A stretch of DNA of 64,000 bases from UBA1660 sp964462035 (GCA_964462035.1 CAYXAP010000033.1:20306-84305), one strand, 5' to 3'. Counted from the stretch's first letter, positions 9,088 through 17,890 are shown. The notes: a model not told the origin generated them from the sequence alone. Numbers and translations are program-made.

Positions 9088-10298
9088 ACGTCTTCGCCAT
9101 CACCGTCGGTCACGGCATCGGCGCGGGCGAGCCCCCGCCGCCGGCTCCGAGCCGCCCGGGAAGCCCAACGCGCATCTCTGCCGGGCTGGTGCTCGTGGCG
9201 ATGGTGCTCGCGTTCGTTCTCGGCTGTGGTGGAGCGAGCGCCGAAGGGGGCGGGCGCGTGGAGCTGCCGCCGGCGAATCCCGAGGCGGTTCGCCACTACA
9301 CGTCCGGAAATCGGGCGCTCTCGCGGGGCAACATCCAGCGCGCGCGGAACCAGTATCGCCGCGCCATCGAGATCGACGAGAACCTCTGGGAGGCCCACTA
9401 CAACCTCGGCGTGCTCGAGCGACGGGCCGGCAACCTCGAGGAGGCGAAGGCTCAGCTCGACGCCGCGCTCGCGATTCAGCCGAACGCGCGCGAGACGCTA
9501 CTGGCAGCCGCCGAGGTCGAGTACGCGATGGAGAATGGCGGCACCGCCATCGACCGTCTGCGGACGCTCCTGGAGCACCACCCGCACGACGCCAACGCGC
9601 GGGTCTCGCTGGCCGTGATCCTCCGCGAGGAGGAGCGCTGGGGCGACGCGCTCGAGCAGGCGCGCGAAGTCCTCATTCGAGATCCCAGCCAGATCCGCGC
9701 ACTCCTGGAGATCGGTCGCGTCTACCGCGCGCAGGAGCAGTGGGAGGTCTCTCGGCTGGTCCTCGACAAGGCGCTCGCGCTCACCGAAGAGAGCGACGCG
9801 ACCATCCGCGCCGAGATCCTGACCGAACGAGGCCTGCTCGAGCTCTCCCGCGGGGACACACAGGCGGCCTTCGACGCCTTCGAGTCGGCCATCGCGTCCG
9901 ACGCCGACTTCCACCCCGCCCGCATGAACATGGGCTCGGTCCTGCTCCGCGCCGGCGACTACGCCGGGGCACGGGCGCAGTACGAAGCCGTCCTCGAGCG
10001 CGACGCCGACGACGTGGCTGCGCGCGTGGCGCTCGGCGTGACCCTTCGCGGCCTGGGCGAACACCGTCAGGCCAAGCGACAGTTCGACCGGGTGCTCCGC
10101 GAGAACCCGCAGCACCCCGACGCGCTCTTCGATCTCGGCGTGCTCCAGGCCGAGTTCCTCAACCAGCGCCCGCGGGCACGGCAGACGTTCGAGCGTTACC
10201 TTTCGAGCGCGCCGCGCCGCCATCCGGGCCGGGAGCGGGCGGAGCAGTACCTGATCGAGATCCCCGCACCGGGCGCGGGCGGAGGCGGAGGCGAGTGA
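9084..10298 (+). CDS. TPR lipoprotein, GltE-like
   Basis: The 404-residue product carries a hydrophobic segment ending in a lipobox (LAFVLGC, Cys about residue 49) and then at least eight TPR units (for example YNLGVLERRAGNLEEAKAQL). This points to an outer-membrane-anchored periplasmic scaffold. The GTG at 9084 overlaps the previous stop (GTGA). It gives an unusually long N-terminal extension before the signal, so internal GTG/ATG codons at 9189 or 9201 are possible true starts. The C terminus ends in a glycine run. Order and architecture agree with GltE of the M. xanthus gliding complex. The product probably pairs with the GltD-like protein. Confidence 0.75.
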   Translation: MNVFAITVGHGIGAGEPPPPAPSRPGSPTRISAGLVLVAMVLAFVLGCGGASAEGGGRVELPPANPEAVRHYTSGNRALSRGNIQRARNQYRRAIEIDENLWEAHYNLGVLERRAGNLEEAKAQLDAALAIQPNARETLLAAAEVEYAMENGGTAIDRLRTLLEHHPHDANARVSLAVILREEERWGDALEQAREVLIRDPSQIRALLEIGRVYRAQEQWEVSRLVLDKALALTEESDATIRAEILTERGLLELSRGDTQAAFDAFESAIASDADFHPARMNMGSVLLRAGDYAGARAQYEAVLERDADDVAARVALGVTLRGLGEHRQAKRQFDRVLRENPQHPDALFDLGVLQAEFLNQRPRARQTFERYLSSAPRRHPGRERAEQYLIEIPAPGAGGGGGE

Positions 10299-10648
10299 TG
10301 AGCACGACGATTCGAAGGCTGCTGCTGCTCGTCACTCTGAGCACCTCCCTGAGCGTGGGAACGGCGATGGTGGTCCAGGCGCAGGACAACGCGCGCGAGG
10401 AAACCGCCGCACCGTCCGCCGGTGACGACGAGGACGAAGAGGTGAACGCCGAGGGCGAGGTTCGCGAAGAGGGCGGCGCCAAGGTGAAGGTCTACCGCTT
10501 CGGCGGTCTCGACATCTCCGGCCGCCTCAAGTCGCCCCAGCTCCTCTACTTCCTCAACCGACTCCGGGCCGAGTTCGATCGACCCAAGCTCCCCCACCGC
10601 TCCTTCATCCCCGAGCTCGAGCGCTCGACCAAGGGCCGGGAGCTCTGA
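10298..10648 (+). CDS. Small exported protein, GltF-like position
   Basis: A 116-residue protein starting at an ATG that shares one base with the preceding stop (TGATG). The signal peptide RLLLLVTLSTSLSVGTAMVVQA is followed by an acidic linker and then a conserved-looking C-terminal block, VYRFGGLDISGRLKSPQLLYFLNRL. The RLKSPQLLYFLNR portion looks like an amphipathic helix that could dock to a partner. It sits between the GltE-like TPR lipoprotein and the GltG-like TonB protein, the place occupied by gltF in M. xanthus. No independent domain is recognisable, so the link rests on synteny. Confidence 0.7.
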   Translation: MSTTIRRLLLLVTLSTSLSVGTAMVVQAQDNAREETAAPSAGDDEDEEVNAEGEVREEGGAKVKVYRFGGLDISGRLKSPQLLYFLNRLRAEFDRPKLPHRSFIPELERSTKGREL

Positions 10649-10688
10649 CCCAAGGTTCCCGTCCTTCCCCGTGTAGAATCCCTTCCGA

Positions 10689-12041
10689 ATGGTCACCCCC
10701 GCCCACCGCAAGCTCCGCGTCGCCTTCGTCTGGAACGAGTCCATCCAGGACGATCTGGTTCGCGACGAACCCGCGCCGGTGGTGCTCGGTGGTGCCACGG
10801 GCGACTACCCGTTGCCCGACGACGTCTCCCAGTCGATCGGCGCCGACTCCCTGACGATCCTCGTCCCTCACGGCCCGGGCTACGCGCTCCAGGTCCATCC
10901 CTCGATGGGCGGCGACGTGTGGATCCGGGGCCAGCGGCAGCCGGTGTCGACCCTCGGCGCGTCGGTTCCCCTGGGACCCGACGACTACGGCGTCATCACG
11001 ATTGGCCCGCTCGCCATCTTCTTCCAGCACGTGCGTGCGGCGGTGGCGCCGCCTCGACGGCGCGCACAGATGGATTTGGCGCTCGTCGCGTCCGTGCTGC
11101 TCGCGACGCTGATGTGCGGCTCGTGCCTGATCTTCGGCTTCCTCGACTCCAAGCGTCGCCTCGAGCGCGACCCCTTCGAGCTCGACGAGGACCTGGTCAG
11201 CCGGTTCATGGTCACCCCTCCGCCCGAGGACATCCTGGAAGAGATGCAGGACTCCGGGACCGAGATGGAGGACCCGGGCCTGCGCACCCGCGACGACACC
11301 GGCGGCAAGGCGCACGAGGACGAAGAGGGCCGGGTCGGTCACGAGGACTCCAACCGCGAGAACACGGAGATCGAGGGCGAGGTCACCGACCGGGTCGCGG
11401 CCAAGGTCCGCCAGATGGGTCTGCTCGGTGCGCTCGACGGAGGTGGGGAAGGCAACGCGATCGCCGCGGCCCTCGACGTTCCGACGATCAGCGACATCCT
11501 CGGTGGCACCGGCGCCACCGCGACGCGTGCGGGCCGAGGCTCGCGCGGTGCCGGCCTGCGTGGTCTCGGCATGGGCGGCGGGGGTACCGGTCCAGGCAGC
11601 CTCTTCGGCGCCGGCGACGTCGGCGCCGGCATCGGCGCCGGCACCGGCATGGGACTCGGTATGGGTCAGGGCGGCATCGGCGCCATGGGCCGCGAGCGCA
11701 CCGAGGTGCAGATCTCGGTCATGCGCGGCCGCCCGACGGTGAACGGCTACCTCAGCCCGGAGCAGATCAACCGGGTCGTTCGCGCGAACCAGGCGGCGGT
11801 TCGCTACTGCTATCAGGTCGAGGTGCAGCGCCAGCCGAACCTGCGCGGCCGGGTGGAGATCGCCTGGCGCATCAACCTCCAGGGCCGCGTCACCACGGCA
11901 CGCGTGGCGAGCTCGTCGCTGCGGAACCCGCGCGTCGAGGGGTGCATCGTGCGTCAGGTCCGGCGCTGGCGTTTCCCGCAGCCCGACGGCGGCGAGGTGC
12001 GGGTGCAGTACCCGTTCATCTTCGGCCTCCAAGGCGGCTAG
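10689..12041 (+). CDS. GltG-like trans-envelope protein: FHA-like, TM, AgmX/PglI C-terminal domain
   Basis: A 450-residue inner-membrane protein. Residues 1-120 form a cytoplasmic beta-rich FHA-like module (ending ITIGPLAIFFQHV). A single TM helix lies at about 128-150 (DLALVASVLLATLMCGSCLIF). It is followed by an acidic periplasmic helix and a glycine-rich linker (about 270-335). The C-terminal TonB-like/AgmX-PglI domain has YLSPEQINRVVRANQAAVRYCY and the RRWRFPQP hallmark. This is the architecture of GltG, which in M. xanthus connects the cytoplasmic motor side to the outer membrane. It is the last gene of the Glt-like operon (40 bp after the preceding gene). The DNA of the Gly linker is repetitive (GCCGGC-rich), which is expected for flexible linkers. 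Confidence 0.8.
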   Translation: MVTPAHRKLRVAFVWNESIQDDLVRDEPAPVVLGGATGDYPLPDDVSQSIGADSLTILVPHGPGYALQVHPSMGGDVWIRGQRQPVSTLGASVPLGPDDYGVITIGPLAIFFQHVRAAVAPPRRRAQMDLALVASVLLATLMCGSCLIFGFLDSKRRLERDPFELDEDLVSRFMVTPPPEDILEEMQDSGTEMEDPGLRTRDDTGGKAHEDEEGRVGHEDSNRENTEIEGEVTDRVAAKVRQMGLLGALDGGGEGNAIAAALDVPTISDILGGTGATATRAGRGSRGAGLRGLGMGGGGTGPGSLFGAGDVGAGIGAGTGMGLGMGQGGIGAMGRERTEVQISVMRGRPTVNGYLSPEQINRVVRANQAAVRYCYQVEVQRQPNLRGRVEIAWRINLQGRVTTARVASSSLRNPRVEGCIVRQVRRWRFPQPDGGEVRVQYPFIFGLQGG

Positions 12042-12059
12042 CCCCTTCGCTTCCCAATC

Positions 12060-12266
12060 GTCCCGGTCGTGCTCTTGTTCTCGCACAAAGACACAGAGAG
12101 CACGAAGTCTCACAAAGGGATCAGGGATCTGGTGTTCCACGACGCGGTGGGCGTCGACGCAGCGGCTGCGCCACGCGAATCGCGCGACTCGAAACCAACC
12201 ATCTCTTCCTTTGTGGATCTCCGTGCTCTTCGTGCCTTTGTGCGAGAACAAGGGCACATCGGGGAC
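12060..12266. repeat. Dispersed inverted-repeat element, copy A
   Basis: An approximately 207-bp non-coding element with long imperfect terminal inverted repeats of about 50 bp. The left arm contains CTTGTTCTCGCACAAAGACA and the right arm the near-complement TGCCTTTGTGCGAGAACAAG. Just inside the right arm is the asymmetric tag ACTCGAAACCAACC (12187-12200). The same arms and tag occur in opposite orientation at 63752-63967. Short open frames in it read like FSHKDTESTKSHKG, a known signature of dispersed repeats in many genomes rather than of genes. It fills the space between the last Glt-like gene and the SMUG1 gene. No transposase is encoded. Confidence 0.85.
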
Positions 12267-12310
12267 ATCGAAGCCTGGTGCGGGGCGGGGTGGGTTGGTA
12301 TGCGTCACGC

Positions 12311-13027
12311 ATGTCGCTGACGAAGATCGCCGATGACCTCAGCAAGACCCTCGGGAAGCTCGAGTTCTCACCGCCCGTCACGCACGTCTACGATCCCACG
12401 AGCTACGCGCGCGGCGCACACCACGACTACCTGAAGAAGTACGGCAAGGGTCCGAAGGAGGCCGTCTTCGTCGGAATGAACCCGGGCCCCTGGGGCATGG
12501 CGCAGACTGGCGTGCCCTTCGGTGAGGTCTCCTTCGCGCGCGATTGGCTCGGCATTCGCGGCAAGGTCGGCAAACCGCCGGTGGAGCATCCGAAGCGCAT
12601 CATCGAAGGGTTCGAGTGCAGTCGCTCGGAGGTCAGCGGCAAGCGCCTCTGGGGCTGGGCGCAGGAGCGCTTCGGGACCGCGGACGCGTTCTTCGAGCGC
12701 TTCTACGTCGCCAACTACTGCCCGCTCGTCTTCATGGAAGAGAGCGCGCGGAACCGCGTGCCCGAGAAGCTCCCGATCGCGGAGCGGCAGCCGCTCCTCG
12801 ACGCCTGCGACGCGGCGTTGGGGCGTGTCGTGGACCAGCTGAAGCCGAAGTGGGTCATCGGGGTCGGCGCGTGGGCGCGGAAACGCGCCGAGGCCGCCCT
12901 CGCCGAGCAGATCGAAGGCGGGCTGAAGGTCGGCCAGATCCTGCACCCGAGCCCTGCCAGCCCGGCCGCGAACCGGGGCTGGGCACCGCAGGCGGAAGCT
13001 CAGCTCGAGAAGCTCGGCCTGCTCTAG
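12311..13027 (+). CDS. SMUG1-type uracil-DNA glycosylase
   Basis: A 238-residue base-excision repair enzyme that removes uracil and some oxidised pyrimidines from DNA. The SMUG1 signature is present: GMNPGPWGMAQTG at 55-67 with the catalytic-water Asn57, and HPSPASPAAN at 212-221 with His212. Length is normal for bacterial SMUG1. The ATG at 12311 gives a standard N terminus. SMUG1 is sporadic in bacteria and common in Myxococcota-like groups, where it can substitute for the UDG family. It starts 44 bp after the repeat element and its stop codon directly abuts the stop of the convergent GNAT-nitrilase gene, with no spacer for separate terminators. Confidence 0.92.
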   Translation: MSLTKIADDLSKTLGKLEFSPPVTHVYDPTSYARGAHHDYLKKYGKGPKEAVFVGMNPGPWGMAQTGVPFGEVSFARDWLGIRGKVGKPPVEHPKRIIEGFECSRSEVSGKRLWGWAQERFGTADAFFERFYVANYCPLVFMEESARNRVPEKLPIAERQPLLDACDAALGRVVDQLKPKWVIGVGAWARKRAEAALAEQIEGGLKVGQILHPSPASPAANRGWAPQAEAQLEKLGLL

Positions 13028-14563
13028 CTACTCGTCTTCGCCGCGCCAGGTCGTCGAGTAGAGGTCGGTGCGCCGGTCGAGCCAGGTCCGGACCGTGCCG
13101 GAGCGTTCGGTGCTCCGAAGCTTCTCGAGGTCCAGCTCGTGGACCACCATCGCCTCCACGTTCGGGGTGGCCTCGCTCGCGACGCCGTCGCGGTCGAAGG
13201 GGATGTCGCTCGGCGTGAGGATGCAGCTCTGCGCCCAGTGGATGTCGGCGCCCTCGACGAAGGGCAGGTTGCCGGTCGCGCCGCCGAGCACGGCGTACAT
13301 GTGGTTCTCGATGCAGCGGGCGTGCGCGCAGGTTCGCACACGGATGTGCCCCGAGCGGATGTCGGTGTTGTACGGCACCAGGAGGATCTCGGCGCCCTTG
13401 GCCTTCGCCAAGCGGGGCAGCTCCGGGAACTCGACGTCGTAGCAGATGGCGATGGCCACGTTGCCGCAGTCGGTCCGGAAGACCTCGACCGAGTCACCGC
13501 CGCTCACGCCCCACCACTTCGCCTCGGCCGGCGTGATGTGGATCTTGTACTGCTTGTCGATCCGGCCGTCGCGGTGGAAGAGGTAGGCGATGTTGTAGAG
13601 GGTGTCGTCCTCGACGGTGAGGTGCGTGCCGCCGACGATGTTCACGTTGTACTTGAGCGCCATCTTCGTGAAGAGCTCGATGTACTGCGGCGTGAACTGG
13701 TGCAGCGCGCGGGCGCTCGCCCCGGGGCGGCCCGGCGGCAGGAGCCCGAGGAGCTGGTTGGTGAGCAGCTCGGGGAAGAGCAGCAGGTCCACCCGGTACT
13801 CGCTCGCGGTCTCGACGAAGAACTCGCACTGCATCGCGAAGTCTTCGAAGCTGGTGATCGGTCGCATCTGGTACTGCACCGTCGCGACCCGCGCCTTGTA
13901 GGCGAGCTCGGGTCCTTCCTTCGGCACGTAGAGCGGGTTGAGCAGCTCCATCAAGACCGCGTTACCCCCCGACTCCGCATCCCGCGGCAGGTACTTCTTG
14001 AGCACGGTCCGGATGACGAATCCGTTGGCGAGCTGCGCGGTGAGGACCGGGTCGGTGAGCTCCTTGGCGACGACCTTCCGCACGTATTCGCGCGGCTTCA
14101 TCTTCTCGGCGTGCTCCGCGTACCCAGGGATGCGCCCGGCGATCACGATCTTCCGGAGCTCGAGCTCCTCGACCAGATCCATTCGCGCCTCGTAGATCCG
14201 GCGCGAGAGGCGCATGCCCCGCGCGTTCGGCGAGACCACGATGTCCAGTCCGTAGAGCAGGTTGCCTTCGGGGTCGTGGTTGGAGAGGAAGCCGCGCGGA
14301 CAGATCTCCTCGAAGGTGTGCTTGTCCTTCCACTCGGTGGAGTCGAGGATCAGCGAGCTGGAGCTGGCGACCAGCGTCCCGTCGAGCTCGATACCGATCT
14401 GACCCTCCGGGAAGAGCTCGAGGTGGTTCTCGAGGTTGGCTCGGCTCCACGGCAAGAGGTCGGGGAAGCACTCCTTCTGGAGCCTCTGGATGGCTTCCAG
14501 ATCGTCGAGGGTGAGGTGGCGGACGACGAGGCGTGCTTCCGCTTCGGGGCTCTTGTCGGTCAT
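13028..14563 (-). CDS. Bifunctional GNAT acetyltransferase / carbon-nitrogen hydrolase
   Basis: A 511-residue fusion. Residues about 10-205 are a GNAT N-acetyltransferase domain (RHLTLDDLEAIQRLQ at the start; acetyl-CoA region near DIVVSPNARGMRLSRRIYE). Residues about 222-505 are a nitrilase-superfamily amidase with the catalytic triad Glu265 (LLLFPELL), Lys340 (KQYKIHITP) and Cys374 (AIAICYDVEFPE). Such fusions (YhcX-like) are known in many bacteria but their substrate is unproven. An N-acyl transfer coupled to amide hydrolysis in the cytoplasm is the natural guess. It is convergent with SMUG1 (adjacent stops) and divergent from the amine oxidase gene at 14641, leaving 77 bp between starts. 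Confidence 0.9.
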   Translation of the reverse strand: MTDKSPEAEARLVVRHLTLDDLEAIQRLQKECFPDLLPWSRANLENHLELFPEGQIGIELDGTLVASSSSLILDSTEWKDKHTFEEICPRGFLSNHDPEGNLLYGLDIVVSPNARGMRLSRRIYEARMDLVEELELRKIVIAGRIPGYAEHAEKMKPREYVRKVVAKELTDPVLTAQLANGFVIRTVLKKYLPRDAESGGNAVLMELLNPLYVPKEGPELAYKARVATVQYQMRPITSFEDFAMQCEFFVETASEYRVDLLLFPELLTNQLLGLLPPGRPGASARALHQFTPQYIELFTKMALKYNVNIVGGTHLTVEDDTLYNIAYLFHRDGRIDKQYKIHITPAEAKWWGVSGGDSVEVFRTDCGNVAIAICYDVEFPELPRLAKAKGAEILLVPYNTDIRSGHIRVRTCAHARCIENHMYAVLGGATGNLPFVEGADIHWAQSCILTPSDIPFDRDGVASEATPNVEAMVVHELDLEKLRSTERSGTVRTWLDRRTDLYSTTWRGEDE

Positions 14564-14640
14564 GAGGGGAGTGTGTGTGGACCGGAAGCGCCTGCGTCAA
14601 CGGCATTGCGTGACGAAGAGCGTTCCGGCACCTTCGCGCC

Positions 14641-15984
14641 GTGTACCGCTCCGAGGTGTTGGTGGTCGGCGCGGGTCTGTCTGGCCTGGCCTGCGCCCGG
14701 CGGCTCATCGCCGCGGGGCGAGACGTTCGGGTGCTCGAGGCACGGGACCGGGTGGGCGGACGGACCTACTCGGCGACGCTCGGCACCGACGTCATCGACC
14801 TGGGCGGCCAATGGATCGGTCCGGGCCAGACCCGCGTTCGGGCGCTCGTCGACGAGCTCGGCGTCGAGACCTTTCCCCAGTTCCACGAGGGACACCGCCT
14901 GCTCGATCTCAGCGGCCGCATCCGCCGCTACCGAGGCACCATCCCCCGCGTCGGCGTGCCCACGCTCGCGGCGATGGCCATCACCATGAAGCGGCTGGAG
15001 CGCCTTCGGATCTCCGTCCCCACCGACCAGCCCTGGGCGGCGCCCGGTGCGACCCGGCTGGACGCGCAGACGCTCGCCGACTGGCTTCGCCGGAACGTGC
15101 CGACTCGCGATGGCCGAGCGCTGCTCGGGATCGCCGCGCGGGCGATCTTCGCCGCCGAGCCGGGGGAGCTCTCGTTCCTCCATTTCCTGGCGTACCTGAA
15201 CCACGGCGGTGGCCTCGAGCGGCTCGCGGAGGTGGATGGCGGGGCACAGGAGCGGCGGCTGGTGGGCGGCGTCCAGCAGCTGAGCCAGCGACTCGCCGAG
15301 CCCCTCGGCGACCGGCTCCACCTCGAGGCGCCGGTCCGCGCGATCGACCAGAGCGCCTCGGTTCGGGTCGTGACCGACGCCGGCGAGTTCGAAGCCGACC
15401 GAGTCGTGGTCGCCTTGCCGCCCGCGCTCGCGGGACGGATTCACTACACCCCTGCGCTCCCGAGCCGACGTGACCGGCTGAGCCAGCGGATGCCCATGGG
15501 CTCGGCGCTCAAGGTGGTCGCGGCCTACGAGCGACCCTTCTGGCGCGAGCGGGGGCTGAGCGGCGAGGCGATCAGCGACCGCGGGCCCCTGCGGCTCGTG
15601 ATGGACGACTCGAGCCACGACGGCTCACAGCACGCGCTCGTGGGCTTCTTCCTCGGCGACACGGCCGCGCGTTTCACGGGCCGGCCAACGGAGCGCCGCG
15701 AGGCAGCGCTCGAGAGCTTCGCCCGCTTCTTCGGCGACGAGGCGCGCGCACCCATCGCCTACGTCGACCAAGATTGGGTGGCCGAGCCGTACAGCCGTGG
15801 TTGCTACGTCGGCAACTTCGGGCCCGGCGCGTGGACGACCCTGGGGGAAGCCCTGCGTACGCCCTGCGGCCGAATCCACTGGGCCGGCACGGAGACCGCT
15901 CGCGAGTGGATGGGCTACTTCGAGGGGGCTCTCGAGGCGGGCGAGCGCGCCGCGCTCGAGGTCTCAGCGCTGCTGGGGCAGTAG
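14641..15984 (+). CDS. FAD-dependent amine oxidase (flavin monoamine oxidase family)
   Basis: A 447-residue flavoprotein. The N-terminal Rossmann motif VLVVGAGLSGLACARRL (6-22), the VLEARDRVGGRTYS motif and LGGQWIGPGQTR are classic for MAO/polyamine-oxidase-like enzymes. The C-terminal FAD motif IHWAGTETAREWMGYFEGALEAGE is intact. It is expected to oxidise a primary or secondary amine in the cytoplasm; the substrate cannot be told from the sequence. The GTG at 14641 places the Rossmann fold at the very N terminus, as usual, and there is no signal peptide. Its last 21 bp overlap the 3' end of the convergent membrane protein gene. Confidence 0.88.
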   Translation: MYRSEVLVVGAGLSGLACARRLIAAGRDVRVLEARDRVGGRTYSATLGTDVIDLGGQWIGPGQTRVRALVDELGVETFPQFHEGHRLLDLSGRIRRYRGTIPRVGVPTLAAMAITMKRLERLRISVPTDQPWAAPGATRLDAQTLADWLRRNVPTRDGRALLGIAARAIFAAEPGELSFLHFLAYLNHGGGLERLAEVDGGAQERRLVGGVQQLSQRLAEPLGDRLHLEAPVRAIDQSASVRVVTDAGEFEADRVVVALPPALAGRIHYTPALPSRRDRLSQRMPMGSALKVVAAYERPFWRERGLSGEAISDRGPLRLVMDDSSHDGSQHALVGFFLGDTAARFTGRPTERREAALESFARFFGDEARAPIAYVDQDWVAEPYSRGCYVGNFGPGAWTTLGEALRTPCGRIHWAGTETAREWMGYFEGALEAGERAALEVSALLGQ

Positions 15985-16563
15985 GCCCCAGGTCGACTTG
16001 CGGCGCACCTCTTCGAGTCGCTTCGCGAGGGATTCGCCGTCGTCGACGAGGGCCGGGTCGACGAGCTGGGCGCCGCCGTCTCGCATCTGCAGCTCCACGC
16101 CGCGCCCTGGCACGAACGCCACTTTCTCGATGGCGTCCCAGGCGACGCGCGTGTGCCGCCCGTCGTGGGAGCTGATCAGCGCGTCGGTCCGCAGGAGCAG
16201 GAAATCATCGCGCGCCCAGATGCGGCGGAGGAAGAGGATGGCCACCCCCGGACCACTCGCCACGAGGGCCAGGCCCAGGGCGAAGAAGATCCACATCGCA
16301 CCTGCGGCTTCGCCCTCCCCCCGGTCGTGCGGGGTGAAGCGGTCGTGCGCCGCAGCGTGCTCGGTGTCCTCGAACGAACGGGCGTCCGCGTGGAGCCCGA
16401 TCGGGTCGGCGCGCTCGAGGCGGCCATAGCCATAGCCGACGAGCAGCGCTCCGATGACGGTCAGCAGGATGCAGGCAGGAAGGAAGAGCCAGATGCGCAG
16501 GGTCACGTCCGGCCGGTACCAGCCGACGACGCGCCCTTCTTCAGTCGGTGCCGGGTCCTTCAT
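15964..16563 (-). CDS. Two-TM membrane protein with PH-like C-terminal region
   Basis: A 199-residue protein of unknown function. It has TM helices at about 23-45 (LRIWLFLPACILLTVIGALL) and 92-112 (WIFFALGLALVASGPGVAIL). They are separated by a His/Asp-rich loop and followed by a cytoplasmic beta-rich segment (FLLLRTDALISSH, TRVAWDAIEKVAFVPGRGVEL) that resembles bacterial PH-like domains. It overlaps the 3' end of the Ser/Thr kinase gene by 23 bp in the same direction, so the two are likely co-translated and may act together at the membrane. The 3' end overlaps the convergent amine oxidase gene by 21 bp. Confidence 0.72.
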   Translation of the reverse strand: MKDPAPTEEGRVVGWYRPDVTLRIWLFLPACILLTVIGALLVGYGYGRLERADPIGLHADARSFEDTEHAAAHDRFTPHDRGEGEAAGAMWIFFALGLALVASGPGVAILFLRRIWARDDFLLLRTDALISSHDGRHTRVAWDAIEKVAFVPGRGVELQMRDGGAQLVDPALVDDGESLAKRLEEVRRKSTWGLLPQQR

Positions 16564-17890
16564 CGATCGCGTTCTGCAACTCCTGGATGTCCGGGTTGCC
16601 CGGATCGTAGCGGCTCGCCTCGGCCAGCGCTTCCCGGGCGCCGTCGACGTCGCCGTCGCGAAGCGCGGCGCGCGCCCGGTCCAGTGCGTCCTTCGCCGCC
16701 TCCTCTCGCTCGTGCGGCGTCATCTCGATGGGTCCAGCGTCGGGCTCGCCGAGGTCTGGCTCTTCGTCCTCGGTGGGTCCGAGGTCGACGCCGGCGTCGG
16801 CCTCTGCCTCCACCGAGTCGTTCGGGCCGCCGTCGAGCCCGCCGTCGGGCACGCCCGCGTCCATGGCGAGGACCACCGGATCGTCGTCGTTCTCCACGGC
16901 GAAGATCAGGCCGACCCCCACGAGGACGGAGAGCGCGAGCACCAGGAGCAGGACCGTCCCCGCCCGACTGCCGCCGCTCGGCGCCTCGGCGGGCAGGGGG
17001 ATCCGCCGGCTCGCCGGCCGCGCGACCTCGTCGGCGTCGACCAGCCCCGCGGCCAGGTAGGCGTCCCGCAACGCCGCCGCGAGCTCTGCCGCGCTCGACG
17101 CGCGCTTGGCGGGGTCCTTCGAGAGGCCGTTCATGATGACGGCTTCGACCTCGGGGGGCACCAGCGCCGGCTCGTCGGCGACCTGCCGCACGGGCTTGGG
17201 CTCGTCGTGGATGACCTTGTGGGCGACCGCGACCGCGTCGTCGCCGGGGAAGGCGCGCGCGCCCGCGGCGGCCTCGTAGAGCACGGCAGCGAAGGAGAAG
17301 AGGTCGGAGCGGATCCCGTACTTGCCCTGCTTCAGCGTCTCGGGCGCCGCGTAGCAGGGGGTGCCGAGGAACTGGCCCTCTCGGGTGAGCGCGGCGTTGG
17401 GGATCCGCGCCACACCGAAGTCGGCCAGCTTGGTCTGGCCGTCGGGGGTCATCAGCAGGTTGTCCGGCTTGATGTCCCGGTGGATGATCTCCGACTCGTG
17501 GGCGAGGGTGAGCGCGTCACCCACCTCTTCGGCGAGGCGCACGACGCCCACCGGGTCCAGGGCTCCGCGGGACCGCAGGATCTGCTTGAGCGTGGACCCG
17601 GCGACGTACTCGAAGACCAGATAGGGCCCGAGCTCCTCGTCGTCGCCCACGTCGTAGACCTGGACGATGTTCGGGTGGTGCAGCTTCGCCGCGGCACGCG
17701 CTTCGTTTCGGAACCGCTCGAGGAAGAGCTTCAGGCTCTCCGCGTCCATGTTGAGGTCGCGAACGGTCTTGATCGCGACGGCCCGGTCCAGCTCCGGGTC
17801 TCGCCCCAGGAAGACGAACCCCATCGCCCCCGATCCGAGAAGCCGGTCGACCGTGTAGCGACCTATTTTCTTGGGGATCCCGTCGTCCAT
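16541..17890 (-). CDS. Hanks-type Ser/Thr protein kinase with TM and extracytoplasmic TPR-like tail
   Basis: A 449-residue PknB-like membrane kinase. The catalytic elements are complete: Gly loop GSGAMGFVF (19-27), Lys41 in VAIK, HRDIKPDN with Asp139, DFG at 157-159, and APE near 183. One TM helix at about 311-331 leads to an acidic Asp/Gly linker and a short helical repeat (about 395-440, DRARAALRDGDVDGAREALAEA) outside the membrane. It probably senses envelope state and phosphorylates cytoplasmic targets. It follows pyruvate kinase by 54 bp on the same strand and overlaps the downstream PH-like membrane protein gene, so the three may be one transcript. Confidence 0.92.
   Translation of the reverse strand: MDDGIPKKIGRYTVDRLLGSGAMGFVFLGRDPELDRAVAIKTVRDLNMDAESLKLFLERFRNEARAAAKLHHPNIVQVYDVGDDEELGPYLVFEYVAGSTLKQILRSRGALDPVGVVRLAEEVGDALTLAHESEIIHRDIKPDNLLMTPDGQTKLADFGVARIPNAALTREGQFLGTPCYAAPETLKQGKYGIRSDLFSFAAVLYEAAAGARAFPGDDAVAVAHKVIHDEPKPVRQVADEPALVPPEVEAVIMNGLSKDPAKRASSAAELAAALRDAYLAAGLVDADEVARPASRRIPLPAEAPSGGSRAGTVLLLVLALSVLVGVGLIFAVENDDDPVVLAMDAGVPDGGLDGGPNDSVEAEADAGVDLGPTEDEEPDLGEPDAGPIEMTPHEREEAAKDALDRARAALRDGDVDGAREALAEASRYDPGNPDIQELQNAIDEGPGTD

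Noticed and set aside
12069..12320. Small protein reading FSHKDTESTKSHKG
   Set aside because: It is translated from the dispersed repeat, and the same peptide-like frame occurs in copy B; there is no ribosome binding site.
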